From: Gracilariopsis chorda
Taxonomy: Eukaryota > Rhodophyta > Florideophyceae > Gracilariales > Gracilariaceae
Direction: 5' to 3'
Assembly: GCA_003194525.1 (NCBI GenBank)
Contig: NBIV01000024.1
Location: forward strand, 248,001 to 312,000
DNA: 64,000 nucleotides
The position numbers were made by a program, and so were the translations under genes. The notes under the pieces are model-generated. The model worked only from the letters and a program-made list of their open reading frames with translations. It had not been told where the DNA came from and made no database searches. Shown piece after piece: positions 1 through 10,639 of the stretch (its first letter is position 1; every line of letters begins with the position of its first letter).

Positions 1-46
1 CGGATTATGCGCTCGCTTCTGAGCAACATCCACGAAACCATCCCAG

Positions 47-1965
47 CTATCCACGAGAGATTAAATAGTCTTCAAAAAAAGTAGGGCGGCCGTGAAGGTT
101 GAAGTGCAACGCCCTCAGGGAGGGATTTCTGGTACTTGATCGTTTTCCCGATATTATCGGTTGTGTAGTGTTTATATGAACTACGCCCCACAATGGTGGG
201 TATGGACACGTGGGACACGGTTTTGGGTCAATTGGCGGTTGGCCACAGTAGTAGATGTTACCACGAAATGTGGAGTATTTTAGATAATACTATTTATTAT
301 TTTCACACCCATTTCTGGGAAGCTAGTACTTAGTGCGACGGCGCACTGCCGTCGCACCAGTAAACCTTCCCCAACAAGGGACCCCAACCTGGGGAATTGG
401 CTCTAGTTGTTGCCGCTTGCGCGCGTGCTCTACTCCTCCTTGGAGGGAAACGCTGTAAACCACGGGACATCTAACCCCCTTGCACATCTAAAGAGGCCCA
501 TCCTTGGGAGTATAATTGTTCCAATCACATTGGTGTTTCGCCCTGTATAGGGAGTCCTGTCCACCGGCATTGCCGTATTTGTTCGTCGCTCTTGCGACAC
601 ACCCTCGCCCACTCTTCCTCCTTTCCCTTCACTCTCCTCCTTTCCCGCTCTCAGGGTAGTACATCCCGCTACCCGCGGCCCTCCGGTGTACACCCACTCA
701 CACTTCCCCACTCACGTGGAAACATACCTCTACTGAGGATCACACCCCGCTCACGCGGATACCGATTCTTCGCCTTCACCTCCCTGCGCAAGTCGCGACA
801 GGTGTCCCTGGTCTTACAAACCGGCTTTGCCGTGACACCTCTGGGAGGGCTCTACCCAACTGGTTTCACCTCGTGAGAGGAAGATCCCGAACGTCTTTCG
901 GTGTTTTTCCCCTTTGGGGCATTGCACCACAAAGGTAGCGTGATATTTGGTTGCCATAAAGGCATGAGCTTATGTTATGCAGAAGTAGAGAGGAAAGATA
1001 AGGAGACCCTAGTGGTGCTTGTAGGACACGAAGTTCGCGTCTGAAATCAGTTGTGCTCCAGTACATCTTCACTTCCTTGAAAGCCCATTCAACAGTTATG
1101 CGTCCCGATGACATAGCAGTTTTGAAAGCGCTTTGATCAGCATTCAGTTGAGATCCTTGGAATGGAACTTTTAGGTAGTTTCTCTTGTTGAATCCGCTAT
1201 TGCCATGCATACAAAACTGGACATCATCCCAATGCAGCGCTGTTTCTAATTGCTCGTCAATTTCAGACCTAGCGTACAACGTCCAGTCATGTCTTCTACC
1301 TTCCATGGGCCCATAATCATGAAGAATGGTACCACCGGGTGTAGTAACGGCTTGAAACTTTAAAGCATGTGTTTGTTTGTGCCTATTGTATACCACATTT
1401 TGAAGCCCTTAGTCATCAGGACGAGCAATTTTCCACACATTTCCATCAATAAATCCAATGCAGTTGTGTAATGCGTAGGTTTTATTCTATACTACTGCAA
1501 AGCACCTATTGGCATGTTGCTGTATATACTCTGGATGCAGTGGGCCGGTGATTAGGTTTTCGTGTTCAATAAAAAACGAATCAATGCTTTCCCAAAATAT
1601 CTCACTTAGTTTTGATGCATGTCTGCGAAAAATGACCTTTCGATCTGTATATCTGTTGGGCGTAGCAAGTCTACTGAGGATGATGCAAGTGGTAAGAAGG
1701 GAGTTCGTTTGTAACGGTTACGTGCTGTTTTGTATAAAGGTGGTGAGCATATGACGCTCGTCAGTTTCTCCATGTCTGCTTTAAGAAACCTAAAATGAAG
1801 TAGACATGTTTGATCACTCATAGAAGATAACACGTTCGCAAAGGTTGTCTGTGATATAAGATTGGTTTTCAATACGGCTTGCGAGTAATTTTTGAGTACG
1901 GACGATATTGAAGTACTGCAGGCAGTGCCTGTCAATGTTTTTGGAGATGCAGGAAATGAAGACAT
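47..1965 (-). pseudogene. Harbinger-type DDE transposase pseudogene, split by a solo LTR
   Basis: Reading the minus strand from 1965 gives an N-terminal part with the motif LLHFRFLKADMEKL, then a frame change near 1606. A catalytic core follows: CIGFIDGNVWKIARP, then VVYNRHKQTHALKFQAV, GPMEGRRHDW and VEWAFKEVK. These are the DDE_Tnp_4 / HARBI1 landmarks (first Asp in FIDG, the HD pair, the Glu in VEWAF). In-frame stops lie near 1470 and 1408. The frame ends in ISRYL at the LTR boundary; joining across the LTR and one copy of its 5-bp duplication gives a natural C-terminus HGRPTFFEDYLISRG and a stop at 47-49. The transposase was therefore already in place when the LTR element inserted. Dead by stops and frameshift. 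The family assignment rests on motif recognition only. Confidence 0.8.
100..931 (+). mobile_element. Solo LTR of the hairpin-tiled chromovirus family, TSD AAGGT
   Basis: Begins TGAAGTGCAACGCC and ends GCATTGCACCACA, the same termini as the LTRs of the complete element at 52451-63958. Flanked by a perfect 5-bp direct repeat AAGGT at 95-99 and 932-936, so it is a simple insertion later reduced to one LTR by LTR-LTR recombination. It is 832 bp against 807 bp for the young LTRs and has many substitutions. Most short hairpins are kept with changed loops. Short open frames inside it are not genes. Confidence 0.95.
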
Positions 1966-1983
1966 CGGTGTGATTTCTTAATC

Positions 1984-2082
1984 ATGAATTGTTCATCGGT
2001 CGCCAAGTGAACCTGCTGACGAGCGAAGCCTGGCAGGCTTTGCTCGTCAGCAGGTTCACTTGGCGACCGATGAACAATTCAT
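1984..2082. repeat. Near-perfect 47-bp fold-back with 5-nt loop
   Basis: Arms 1984-2030 and 2036-2082 are reverse complements with one mismatch and flank the loop TGGCA. Arms this long around a 5-nt loop suggest a young fold-back/MITE-like element or a recent inverted duplication; transcription would give a miRNA-like hairpin. No clear target-site duplication is visible. It lies between the transposase pseudogene and the charged reading frame at 2079-2862. Confidence 0.95.
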
Positions 2083-2862
2083 TTTCTCTCTCGCATGCCT
2101 TCCAGAGTCTGCGGCGTTCTGCTTCCTCTATCACTTTCCAAGTTTTCAGCCATTTGCACCTTTCGCGTCCGCACGAGTGTACTTGTGCGGTCTCCGCTTT
2201 TCGATGCTTCCTGTATTCCATCCGTCGCTCTGACCACTTCTTCCATTTCTCGCGTTTCCTTTAAACTAGAGCGGCGTCCCACTACTTCGTGTATCATATC
2301 TCTCGTCCATCTCTCCTTCACAATGTGATCCTCTTCGTCACCATCACTGTGTTCCAAAGAGAATTTTACCTCTCCTACATCTCAGTTTCCACTTGGGGGC
2401 CCACCTCTCTTCAGCGCACCTGCCTCTTATATTTCTTTCTTTCCGGGCATATCTTCATCCTTATTTCGGTCTTCGACTGGCGCATTTCCTTTCAACCCTC
2501 CCTGATCTGTTACCTCTTCCGTTCTCCGAACAACCAACCCTTTTTTACCCTCCACTCTATCACCCGACCCAGGCATAGATCGCTGTCTCCGAACCGAATC
2601 TCTCCCGCCTGCTATATGCGCATGGGCATTAGCCTTCAAATTCTCACTCGTCGTGCGCTCACTTGTCGTGCGCTCGGATCCGACGTTCTTTGCCCCACCT
2701 CTTCCCCCTCTCTTCGAAGCACCTTCTCCTGACCTCCTCCCCGATAATCCGCTCCTGGGAACACATGATTTCGCTTTCGTTCCCCTTGCGGTTCGCTCCT
2801 CAATAGCCTTCCGCCGCGTCTTAGCCGCACTCGCCGCACTACCCCTTCCTGGGCCTCACTTC
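2079..2862 (-). pseudogene. Decayed highly charged reading frame, unknown protein
   Basis: One minus-strand frame gives a coherent, strongly charged sequence (Arg/Lys/Glu/Ser rich, for example GSAASAAKTRRKAIEERT, a SERTTSERTTSE repeat, and DGDEEDHIVKERWTRDMI). It has stops at 2427 and near 2385 and a TGA at its upstream end near 2862. The composition is that of a disordered or coiled nuclear protein; I recognise no domain. It ends where the 47-bp fold-back begins. It may be an unrelated fossil or belong to the same mobile unit as the methyltransferase/SET pseudogene next door; nothing decides between these. Confidence 0.35.
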
Positions 2863-3176
2863 TTTCCCTTCGGCGCGATTCTTGCAGTCAAAACTCTTGC
2901 GCAAGTGGCTGGTGACGCTCTGGGTTGGCGCACGCCGTGTGTTTTCCGGGAAAATCTCGCCACCCGATGTGCACAAAAATCTTTGCTTTTTGTGAAATCT
3001 TGAAAATACAGTCCTGGGTGGTACCGAAAATGGACGTTTCTGTGTCACATCTATATCGCTTTGTATCTTCTATCCCTACTGAAAGGTAATATTGTCCTAA
3101 GTTAGGACTAGACATCCGTTCACATAATAAACGACATCCTTTAGCCAAGCTGTGGAGAAAGGTTTTTAACAACAAA

Positions 3177-6100
3177 CTAATCAATGACTATCGTTCCATC
3201 CTCCACATTCAAATGGGTTTGCCAGTCATAAACCTCACCTTATCTGGCGAAGAGTTCCTCTCCTTGCTCTATGTTGGCTGTCGCCTCCATCTTAATAAGT
3301 TTGTAGTCCGATATTCCCCCTGGTGTTCGTCCCACACCCGGTGTCCGTTTCATTCGCACATTAGCCTCCCTTTTTTTTACGAGGCCGTCCACCATGGCAT
3401 CTAATTGTTTATCCCCTTCCACGTACTTTGCATCGTTGATATACCCCGCAATACAAAAAGGGGCAGGAACCACCCATAAAATGGGGTTTGCTTGTTTTCT
3501 ATGCCAATTCGTCAGCTGTTTTCGATGCGGAAGTGATTGGAACTGTTGACCGTAGACTTCTATCTCCACCGCATACTTCCGGAAGTGATCCTTATTCACA
3601 CCCATGACTCTCTCTCCGTAGGTCTTGTGCACTTCTTTCCGATTCGAAAGGTCATGATAAACCAACGTCCCATAGAAATAACACACTACCTCGCCTGCAA
3701 CAATTCGACGAGTTGCAAACACTCCAACACCAGCCTTTTCGTGACGAATAGTAGACTTGCCCACTCGCAACCCATATTGCACAGCCTCCATTGCCAATAG
3801 AGACTTTATGTTCTCCAGATTCATTCTTCCCTTCAGTTCCCTCGGCCATCCATCCATAGCTTTCTTCCTTCCCAACTTCCCTAGATTTTCACTTTGCCAC
3901 AAAGTGGAGAGAAAGTCGACAAGGTGTGAGGGAAGAATTTGGTACGGTGGAAATCCGTCGACAGCCCTCCATAACACGGTGTGCCTGCTTCTTCCCATTG
4001 GGAATGCAGAGGAAACACAATGGGCCATCTTTCGAAGCTCCTGGCTTTTCTCAATATCCGTGTGTCCTTCCCGTATTATGGAAGCGAAGCGAACAATAGC
4101 GGCATGCCTGGCGTGTTCAAAGCAAGCTTTGTCCGGTTCACACCCCATAAAATTCCGATGCTTGGGCAGTTCCATGCACGCCATCGCTGTCGAGAACGTT
4201 CCGGCAAATATGTAGACCACGAGGTCTCCTGGCTGACTGAACCTGCAAATCAGCTCTTTCAACAGTGCCCTACACTTCTGTTCCGGTCACACCCTCTTCC
4301 TCGTATACTTCCGATCCGAGTTTTTCACAGACGACATGAGCATCTCACTATTTGACATCGGCGACACCTGATCCATGATTGCATAATACGCTGGGTATCG
4401 TGAAGCAACATAATTGAAGTTCTCATAGTTGACCATCCGGTGCTGTTGTGCATAAGGAACTCCAGAACGAACAGCATGTACAGCGTATTCTGTCATCTGA
4501 TGCAACCGGCAACTTCTTCTCCCAACGTTACCCGTCGTATTACCTAAAGACCGTACGAAATGGAGGTGCTGTTCGTCGACGACAAAGAAGTATCGCTTCG
4601 TATCAGAGTCATCCATGTAGGTAACTTTCCGTAGCACATCTCGCCACAACGGTACCTGATCCCATGAGCAGAACTGTATAATATGTCCACCAGGACGTAG
4701 AAGCTTTGACGACCTCCTCGCTGACCTGCTCATGCCTTTCTCGGTCAGAATATCGTGTTCGCTGTTCTTCAAACGACGCTCAGGACGAGTCCCATATGGC
4801 GGATCGGAAAGCAGGAACTGTACCCTTCCTTCAATAGATACCTCGTTTTCGCCAGACTTGTTGTCGTCAACTTCAATGAGATTTTCGAACTTGTAGTTGT
4901 GGAGACGGAAGTTGCGGGACATCTCCTTCTCACAATAATTGTAAGCTATCACATCATCCAAAGTCGTAGGGTACGGTGGTGCACGAATCCCCGTGCCTTC
5001 GACATCATACGATAAGTTCGGCGACAAAGCTGTTGTCTGCAGTCCTTCAGTGGCCTTTGGTGCAGTACCACGTTCCGCAGTACCACGTTCCGCATGCTCT
5101 ACCATCTCTACCTCTTCCACTTCTCTCAACTCACCCTGATCACCACCTTCCACACGCTCAGCACGTTCGTTCCCACCACCAGCAGTACCAGTTTCTACCG
5201 GCTCCATAATGATGTCAACGTCTTCTGCGGGCTCTGGTTTCACAGCTTGATGTACTTTGACATTGCTTCCATGCAATGCAAGGGGCTTCAGAGGCTTTAT
5301 GGCCTCTTGAACCGTAGTGACAAGAGATTCACTAAAGTTCTCAAACCGCAGAGGGAAAAGTCTCGTTCTCGTGATGATGAAACTTTTGAGGGCATCCCAT
5401 TTGCTGGTAGCAGAGATGTCGAACAGTTTCTCTTGTACCCCCACATTACAAAGGTCACCAAGGTATTCTCTGGCACAAAGGCGAAGCGCTGTATCCACTG
5501 GCCTGGCAGATTCCATGCCCATTTGGTAACGTTTTCTTCTACTGTGGTGACGTTCTTCTCCTCCACAAACTGTTTGGAACAATCTTTGTGTTGGAAGCCC
5601 ATGGAGGGTTGTGCGATATCGGTGAAGAATACACTGATATAGTCGAGTCGAATGTAAGGCAAGATCATAACCTCAACGTTGGGAAACCCGAGGAATTGGG
5701 CGAAACAATCTCAAGCCCTGGTCACCAGCTGTACACCATACCCGACTCTCTGACTCTGGGTCTTGTCCGAAAAACTCACTTTCGAGAACTTCTTAGCTGC
5801 CATGCCCCTTTTCGTCTTCCTACCACTTCCTTTCTTAACCACGGCAATCTGTTGCACCATAGACAACCCAATGACCATTTCAAAGTCGGTGCAAGGATCC
5901 GTGTGGAAAGCGGAAGATTTCTTGGTTGCTCCCAGAACACGGGACTTGCAGAAGACAGATAGCAACACGTTACGGGGAATTCCTTTAAGCCCTTCCCTTT
6001 TACAATAAACCTTCCAAAAGTCCCTTACACGCCTGTCTTCTTCACGGTCCTTTACGTCCACCACTCTTGCCATAAGATAGAGTTGACGTGGAGCGCCTCT

Positions 6101-6328
6101 GAGAGACATGTTACGGAGCTCGGAGTCCGAATAAGAGATGTAATCCGGTCCGATGAGAGCGAGAAAAATTTTCTTGGCAGAGTCATGAACGTTGCGACTT
6201 TGTACCGCAAACTCCACAAAGTCGGTGTGTTTCAAACGTCTGGGCTCATCTACATTTTGCCTCGCCGCTGCGTAGTCATCACGAACTGCAAGATAAGCAT
6301 CAATAAGCTCTTCTCCGGTTCCGTGCAT
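3177..6328 (-). pseudogene. Broken DNA methyltransferase-SET fusion gene
   Basis: From 6328 the minus strand encodes about 200 residues of unrecognised N-terminal sequence. A methyltransferase follows with the order DPPYGTR (near 4790), then FAGTFSTAMACMELPKHRNF with GCEPD (near 4180). Catalytic motif before SAM-binding motif I is the beta-class arrangement of the N6_N4_Mtase family; DPPY is typical of N6-adenine enzymes. The same frame runs into a SET-like domain (GVGVFATRRIVAGEVV, FCIAGYINDAKYVEG, NIEQGEELFAR). Lesions: in-frame TGA at 5711, a frameshift near 5540, in-frame TGA at 4287, and TAA at 3240 exactly where SET proteins have the Tyr of EELFxxYG. The frame then continues GEVYDW to a stop at 3177. 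A DNA methylase fused to a histone-methylase-type domain is unusual. It was probably carried by a transposon (inference). Confidence 0.75.
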
Positions 6329-6369
6329 CTTGAATGAACCCGTTTCCTTCGGATTATGTTTCTCTTCGT

Positions 6370-6526
6370 TTTGGGTCGAGGAACGTGGTCCGAGGTGTCA
6401 TGGTGCTCCATCGCGAGCACGATGGAGCGCCAGGACGCGAAATTTTAATTAAAATTCATGCCTGGCGCTCCATGGTGTTTGCGATGGAGCACCGTGACAC
6501 CTCAGACCATGGTCCTCGACCAAAAA
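6370..6526. repeat. Long imperfect inverted repeat (about 75-bp arms)
   Basis: Left arm from about 6370 (TCGAGGAACGTGGTC, GAGGTGTCATGGTGCTCCAT) pairs with the right arm to about 6526 (GATGGAGCACCGTGACACCT, GACCATGGTCCTCGACC). There are a few mismatches and bulges around an AT-rich centre, AAATTTTAATTAAAATT. The form suits a small MITE or a plant-type miRNA precursor. It sits just upstream of the first codon of the methyltransferase/SET pseudogene, possibly in a 5' intron or leader. Confidence 0.9.
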
Positions 6527-6625
6527 ATTATCAAATGCAATGCAAGTAATTGGTAGGGGAATTGCAGGGATGCTACGTTGACGACAATGGATGTCATGAA
6601 ACGTCTTGAAAACGATATATTGTGC

Positions 6626-6853
6626 TTACGTCCATCTCTTTGGAACCAAGCATACGTGATCACGGGAGCATTCGACGTCAGCGGGTGCCAAGAAAACGTA
6701 AGCGCGACCTTTGAAGTAATCAGCCATGGATTCCACTGGGAATAAGATAAACGCACCATCACGGAAACGGACTACGAGGAAGCCTGTTTCGCCGAAGAGA
6801 CGTGTTATCGACATGCCGACCACGCGAGGCAAAGCGAATAGCCGGGGCGCCAC
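6626..6853 (-). other. Coding-like open frame, possible upstream exon
   Basis: The minus strand reads a protein-like stretch of about 75 codons (LFALPRVVGMSITRLFGETG, FLVVRFRDGAFILF, SMADYFKGRAYVFLAPADVE) ending at TAA. A GTAAGC donor-like site overlaps the stop, and an AG precedes the ATG at 6328. The hairpin at 6370-6526 lies between. It could be a first exon of the methyltransferase/SET gene, but I could not make the splice phase fit. The opposite strand is also open (6726-6962). Function unknown. Confidence 0.25.
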
Positions 6854-7175
6854 CCGAACTGCCAGCTACCCTGAGCCATCAATTGGGGGCAATACGGGTC
6901 AGGTGCTTAAGGGCGATGCGGAGGTCAATCTGTTCGTACGAGTTGGGAGTAGTGATGCATGATGAGTAGGAGAGGCGAAGTTGCGCGGTGTGGGGGTTGC
7001 TGGGGGGCCGGGGACGACACTCTGTCGTTCTCTACACAACCATCCCCTGTCCTCTACGCAGAGACCTGGAGAGGACTTGGTGGTTATCTTTAAGACAAAT
7101 ATTTCGTCACACCAAGATGAGAAGTACCCTTATGTTTTTGGGGGTCCCGAGGAACCGCCCGCAACTTTGAAGGAG

Positions 7176-7973
7176 ATGGTTTCAGGGGGTTTATATGCAT
7201 GGGACACTGCGATGATGAGTGTCAAAAATGAAGGCGGAGAGGGGAATGAGTCGGTTCCACCGCAGTCAGGAGCAAATGTGAAGACTGTCCACAGAAGTAC
7301 TGCTTCCAGGACCACTGCAAGACAAGTCAAGCGCCTTCTCGCTGTTGCTGGTACACCATCAAAAATTTTGGTGACCAAAGCGCCGGTGAAGAGCTTTGAG
7401 AGCGGTGTACTTGGATTCACAGTGGGAGGTCTGGTGCCGTTGAATGCTTGTATTTTTGTTACTTATCATTTCTTGGGAACGCCATTGTCGCTTAGAACGG
7501 AACTTAAGACTGGCGCTGTTGCATTTTTCAGTGGTGGGTTCATGTTTGGGGCTCTTTCATATGTTGTGGAGCGGCTGACGATGTTCTTTGTGACTGGGGA
7601 CAGCATTAACAATGACATAGGGCTTCCATATGTGCATAGAGGTATTGGTGAGCTGATTTTGGGTGTTTGCGGGACTGTATGCGGGGGTTTGAAGAAGGTC
7701 GTGGGGATAACAGATGGTGTGGCTGCTATTAGGCTCTTTATTGGAAGGGTGTTCCCTGTGGTATTTACAAATTTGATATCTACATTTGTGAGGGTGACTT
7801 CTTTGCACAATGTAAGGGGACTGGGGCCTGTAGTAGAGAAGAATATCTTTTTTGTGTTGTTGCTTTTAGATATGGCTGTGGATATAGCCTTAGAGTACAA
7901 TTTTGAGAGGTATGTTGCGAGTCTGGGAGAGCAACCGAGGCCTTTTGGGTCTTGTTTTCGACCATTCCTTTAG
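7176..7973 (+). CDS. Predicted multi-pass membrane protein, unknown function
   Basis: Open frame of about 265 codons from ATG 7176; it stays open upstream to 6981 without an earlier ATG, and the ATG at 7213 is an alternative start. After a polar N-terminus rich in Ser/Thr/Arg come four to five hydrophobic, Gly-rich segments: SGVLGFTVGGLVPL then NACIFVTYHFLG; GAVAFFSGGFMFGALSYVV; GELILGVCGTVCGGL; LFIGRVFPVVFTNLISTFV; and KNIFFVLLLLDMAVDIAL. They are separated by short basic loops. The GxxxG-like spacing recalls small organelle membrane proteins, but I see no family signature. The reverse strand is also partly open, but only this reading gives ordered hydrophobic segments. No disabling mutation is seen. 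Confidence 0.6.
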   Translation: MVSGGLYAWDTAMMSVKNEGGEGNESVPPQSGANVKTVHRSTASRTTARQVKRLLAVAGTPSKILVTKAPVKSFESGVLGFTVGGLVPLNACIFVTYHFLGTPLSLRTELKTGAVAFFSGGFMFGALSYVVERLTMFFVTGDSINNDIGLPYVHRGIGELILGVCGTVCGGLKKVVGITDGVAAIRLFIGRVFPVVFTNLISTFVRVTSLHNVRGLGPVVEKNIFFVLLLLDMAVDIALEYNFERYVASLGEQPRPFGSCFRPFL

Positions 7974-8197
7974 ATAGCATTGTAGTTTTACCTCTACATA
8001 CTTAGGGTGACTGAGTTGTAAAATTCTGTCCTAGATAGGCTGTTTCTGATCATTGGTAGGACACGTGGTATGGCCGTGGGAAATGGCGCGAAAACGGGGG
8101 ATTGAAAAAATGGGGATGGATAAGTATTTGGAGTGTGCACGCTTGGTGGTAGAGGGTTGGGCACGGGAGCACCGTTGGGTTGGGGAGTGTAGTAGCC

Positions 8198-8972
8198 ATG
8201 TCGAGCGGATCCGTGAATGATGAGGAGCTCCTGGCGTTGTTGGATAAAGCGGAGATGAAAGAGGTGCCGGAGACGCCTCCGGGGGAGAGGAGGGATGAGG
8301 AAGGGGATGTTGATGTTGAAAGGAGCGAAGAAAAGGCGGTTGTTGGGCTCGGGGAGCTTGGGGTTGGGAAGATGATGGGAGGAGATGGTGGGGAGGGAGG
8401 GTGGTCGAGGAGGAGGGGTAGGGGGAGGTGGAGGGAGACGAATGGATGGGTTCTACCGCGATGTGAAGGAACTATTGAGGAGCGCTGGGGGAGGGCTTAA
8501 GGAGCGTTTGGATGAGTGTATTGAGGAGGTTGTCATAGAGTTGGGAGGAATGGTTCTGAGTGCGTCGGAGGAAGGAGTGCCGATGGGTGCTGTGGCTGAG
8601 TTGCGCCGGAGGGTGAGGGAGGCTGGGGCGTGGGCAGAGCAGCACGTCGATGGGGTTGTAGCGTGTGTTGGAGAGAAGCTGGGGAGGCTGTGGAAGGAGA
8701 ATGAGGAATTGCGAGGACGGATTTTGGAGTTGGAGAAGCGGCTTTTACTGGTGGACAGGGCTGTGCATCTAGTCGACGATATGCGGAACAAGATGTGTGG
8801 AGGTGGAGGGGAAGGTGGGGTGGGAGGTGCTGTCGGGAGTGGGTCTCCGGTTACTCCTGGAGGTAGAGTGGTCGTGAAAAGGAGGTTGGAGGAGAAGGAA
8901 GAAGGAGGATTGGAGGTTAAGAGTCGGTTGAGGAGGAGGCATGGAAAGAGGGAAGAGGGAGAAGAAGGGTAG
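8198..8972 (+). CDS. Coiled-coil protein, two frames (frameshift or tiny intron)
   Basis: ATG 8198 opens MSSGSVNDEELLALLDKAEM followed by an acidic Glu/Asp-rich stretch up to about 8400. The sequence continues convincingly in another frame (8385-8972) as MDGFYRDVKELLRSAGGGLK, a helical region, then LWKENEELRGRILELEKRLL (a heptad coiled coil) and a basic C-terminus ending at TAG 8970-8972. The switch lies in a GGxGG-rich purine tract at 8390-8440. A replication slip, a sequencing error or a very short intron would each explain it. No known domain. The 278-codon minus-strand frame across it is a shadow of the purine-rich sense strand. Confidence 0.5.
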
Positions 8973-9170
8973 TGATGTTTAGGAGTGTCGTTGAGGCTGT
9001 TAGAACGACGGAATGGGTGGTATTGGAATCTGATGCGCGGTGCGTCGGGTGTGTGAGAACGGAGAGAGCTGCCCAGATGAGTTCCTGAGGATGAGTTGGA
9101 AGTCAAACTAGGGCAGTATGATGTTTCATATTCAAAAGATGGAAATAAAAATGTTAGATTTGGTTGGGTG

Positions 9171-9213
9171 CTCGAAATGGCGCTGGCCGCTGCGCGCCCA
9201 GCGCCATTTCGAG
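9171..9213. repeat. Perfect 16-bp inverted repeat, 11-nt loop
   Basis: CTCGAAATGGCGCTGG at 9171-9186 is exactly reverse-complemented at 9198-9213. It lies about 200 bp downstream of the coiled-coil gene. It could be a processing or terminator hairpin, or a remnant of a small inverted-repeat element. Confidence 0.9.
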
Positions 9214-9576
9214 ATCTGTATCTAGCTTTTAGTGGAGAATGAACTTTCTCCAAACTTGAAACTAGCGATGCGCAGTGCATGTGAGGCAAGGCTCTGTAAG
9301 ATATGGAAGTGCGAATTCCAAAAAATTCTTTTTTTTACTTGGCAAGCGCCAGAAACTAGCATACTCTATCATTTTCGTAGTATTTTTGAGCTTTCGCCTA
9401 AGAAACTTGCGATCTAGCACCTCTATCTAGCATTCCGAGAACACCGACGTACAACTGACCCAACAACCGTAACGGCTACGTTCTGGTTAAACAGCACACC
9501 AGGTATCTATCCGGAAGGTACCATTGAAGCCGAGCGGGCCACACCAATAGCGACGGACCGAACGCCGCAACCCCAT

Positions 9577-9747
9577 GCAGTCGACTGAGTCGTCAGAAAT
9601 AAGAATAGATCTAGAGAAATACAGTACGTGGTGAGATGGTTCGGATACCAGTTGGACTACGACACCTTTGAATCACCCGCCCATATCTCTTATCACTTCA
9701 TTGCCCGCTATTGGCTTCGAAAGAAGCGACGGCGTCTGGTGAAGTCG
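9577..9747 (+). pseudogene. Chromodomain fossil 1
   Basis: The plus strand reads AVD, a stop, then VVRNKNRSREIQYVVRWFGY, QLDYDTFESPAHISYHFIAR and YWLRKKRRR. The order of the RWFGY core, the DTFESP acidic-aromatic turn and a basic tail is the chromodomain pattern (compare YRVRWYGY / DTWEP in the intact retrotransposon). A TGA interrupts the first strand and a TAG follows at about 9750. Surrounding frames are broken. Probably the remnant of a chromodomain-bearing transposon protein. Confidence 0.6.
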
Positions 9748-10639
9748 GCATAGTTGACCCAACAGGACGTGGATTATTCTGGAGGGGGAGGAGGAGGGTA
9801 GAGACGTTTTCTGGAAGCGCCACTAGAAAGCGGATTGTTGCCAGTCACCACCATCAACGAATCTTTACTGGTCAATTTTTGATCCCCACCAACGGACCTC
9901 TCTTCTTGTCAATATGAGATGGGCTTCTTCTGTCATAAATTGCACAGACTGTCAAAGTGAAATGACGGTTTCCACCGATACCGTAAATTGCACTTGCGAA
10001 GAAGAAGACCCAACAGACATCGCTGATGCTTTTCACTTCCACACGGACATCAACACTGCACTTGTCTAATCCTTCTTGGTTTCAACTGTCCCCTTGGGAA
10101 ATCCCAGCTGGGACACTCTGGCAGGAGATGAATCAGCTCCCGCCCTGCCACCAATCTCCAATAAACCAATAGCCATGGACCACCAAAACTTTACACGTGT
10201 TCCCTGACCACGCCTGACGCAGTTGCCGGTGCGGTTCCGCAGTCCTCGCCTGGCGTCTCTTGACTTCGACCATTTGGATCATCAAGCCCACCTTCCGCCA
10301 GAGCTTTCTATGAAATTGCTCTACTGACCGCTGAGGTACGTCCGACCAGTCAGCAACTTACGCAAAGCATTGCGTTTCCTCACATCGTTTGATATACACA
10401 CATTGTGAAAGGTTTCACCGCATGCAGAATTCGGGACTCCTCCCTTCATGGACTGGACCATACGGTAATCACTGCGTAAGATATCACAAATTTGTAAAGC
10501 CATGAAGACCACACAAAGGCCTACAGCTCCTACCTGGAGCTTGTAAAAGACTACAACGTTTCCTAAACCATGCTAAACAGCATATTTAGAGGTGATCGAC
10601 AACGGTACGTTGAACACTCATGCTGGTGCTTTATTCATC

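Noticed and set aside
8453-9289. 278-codon minus-strand frame rich in Ser/Pro
   Set aside because: It is the complement of the purine-rich coiled-coil gene; Ser/Pro/Thr monotony and lack of domains mark it as a shadow.
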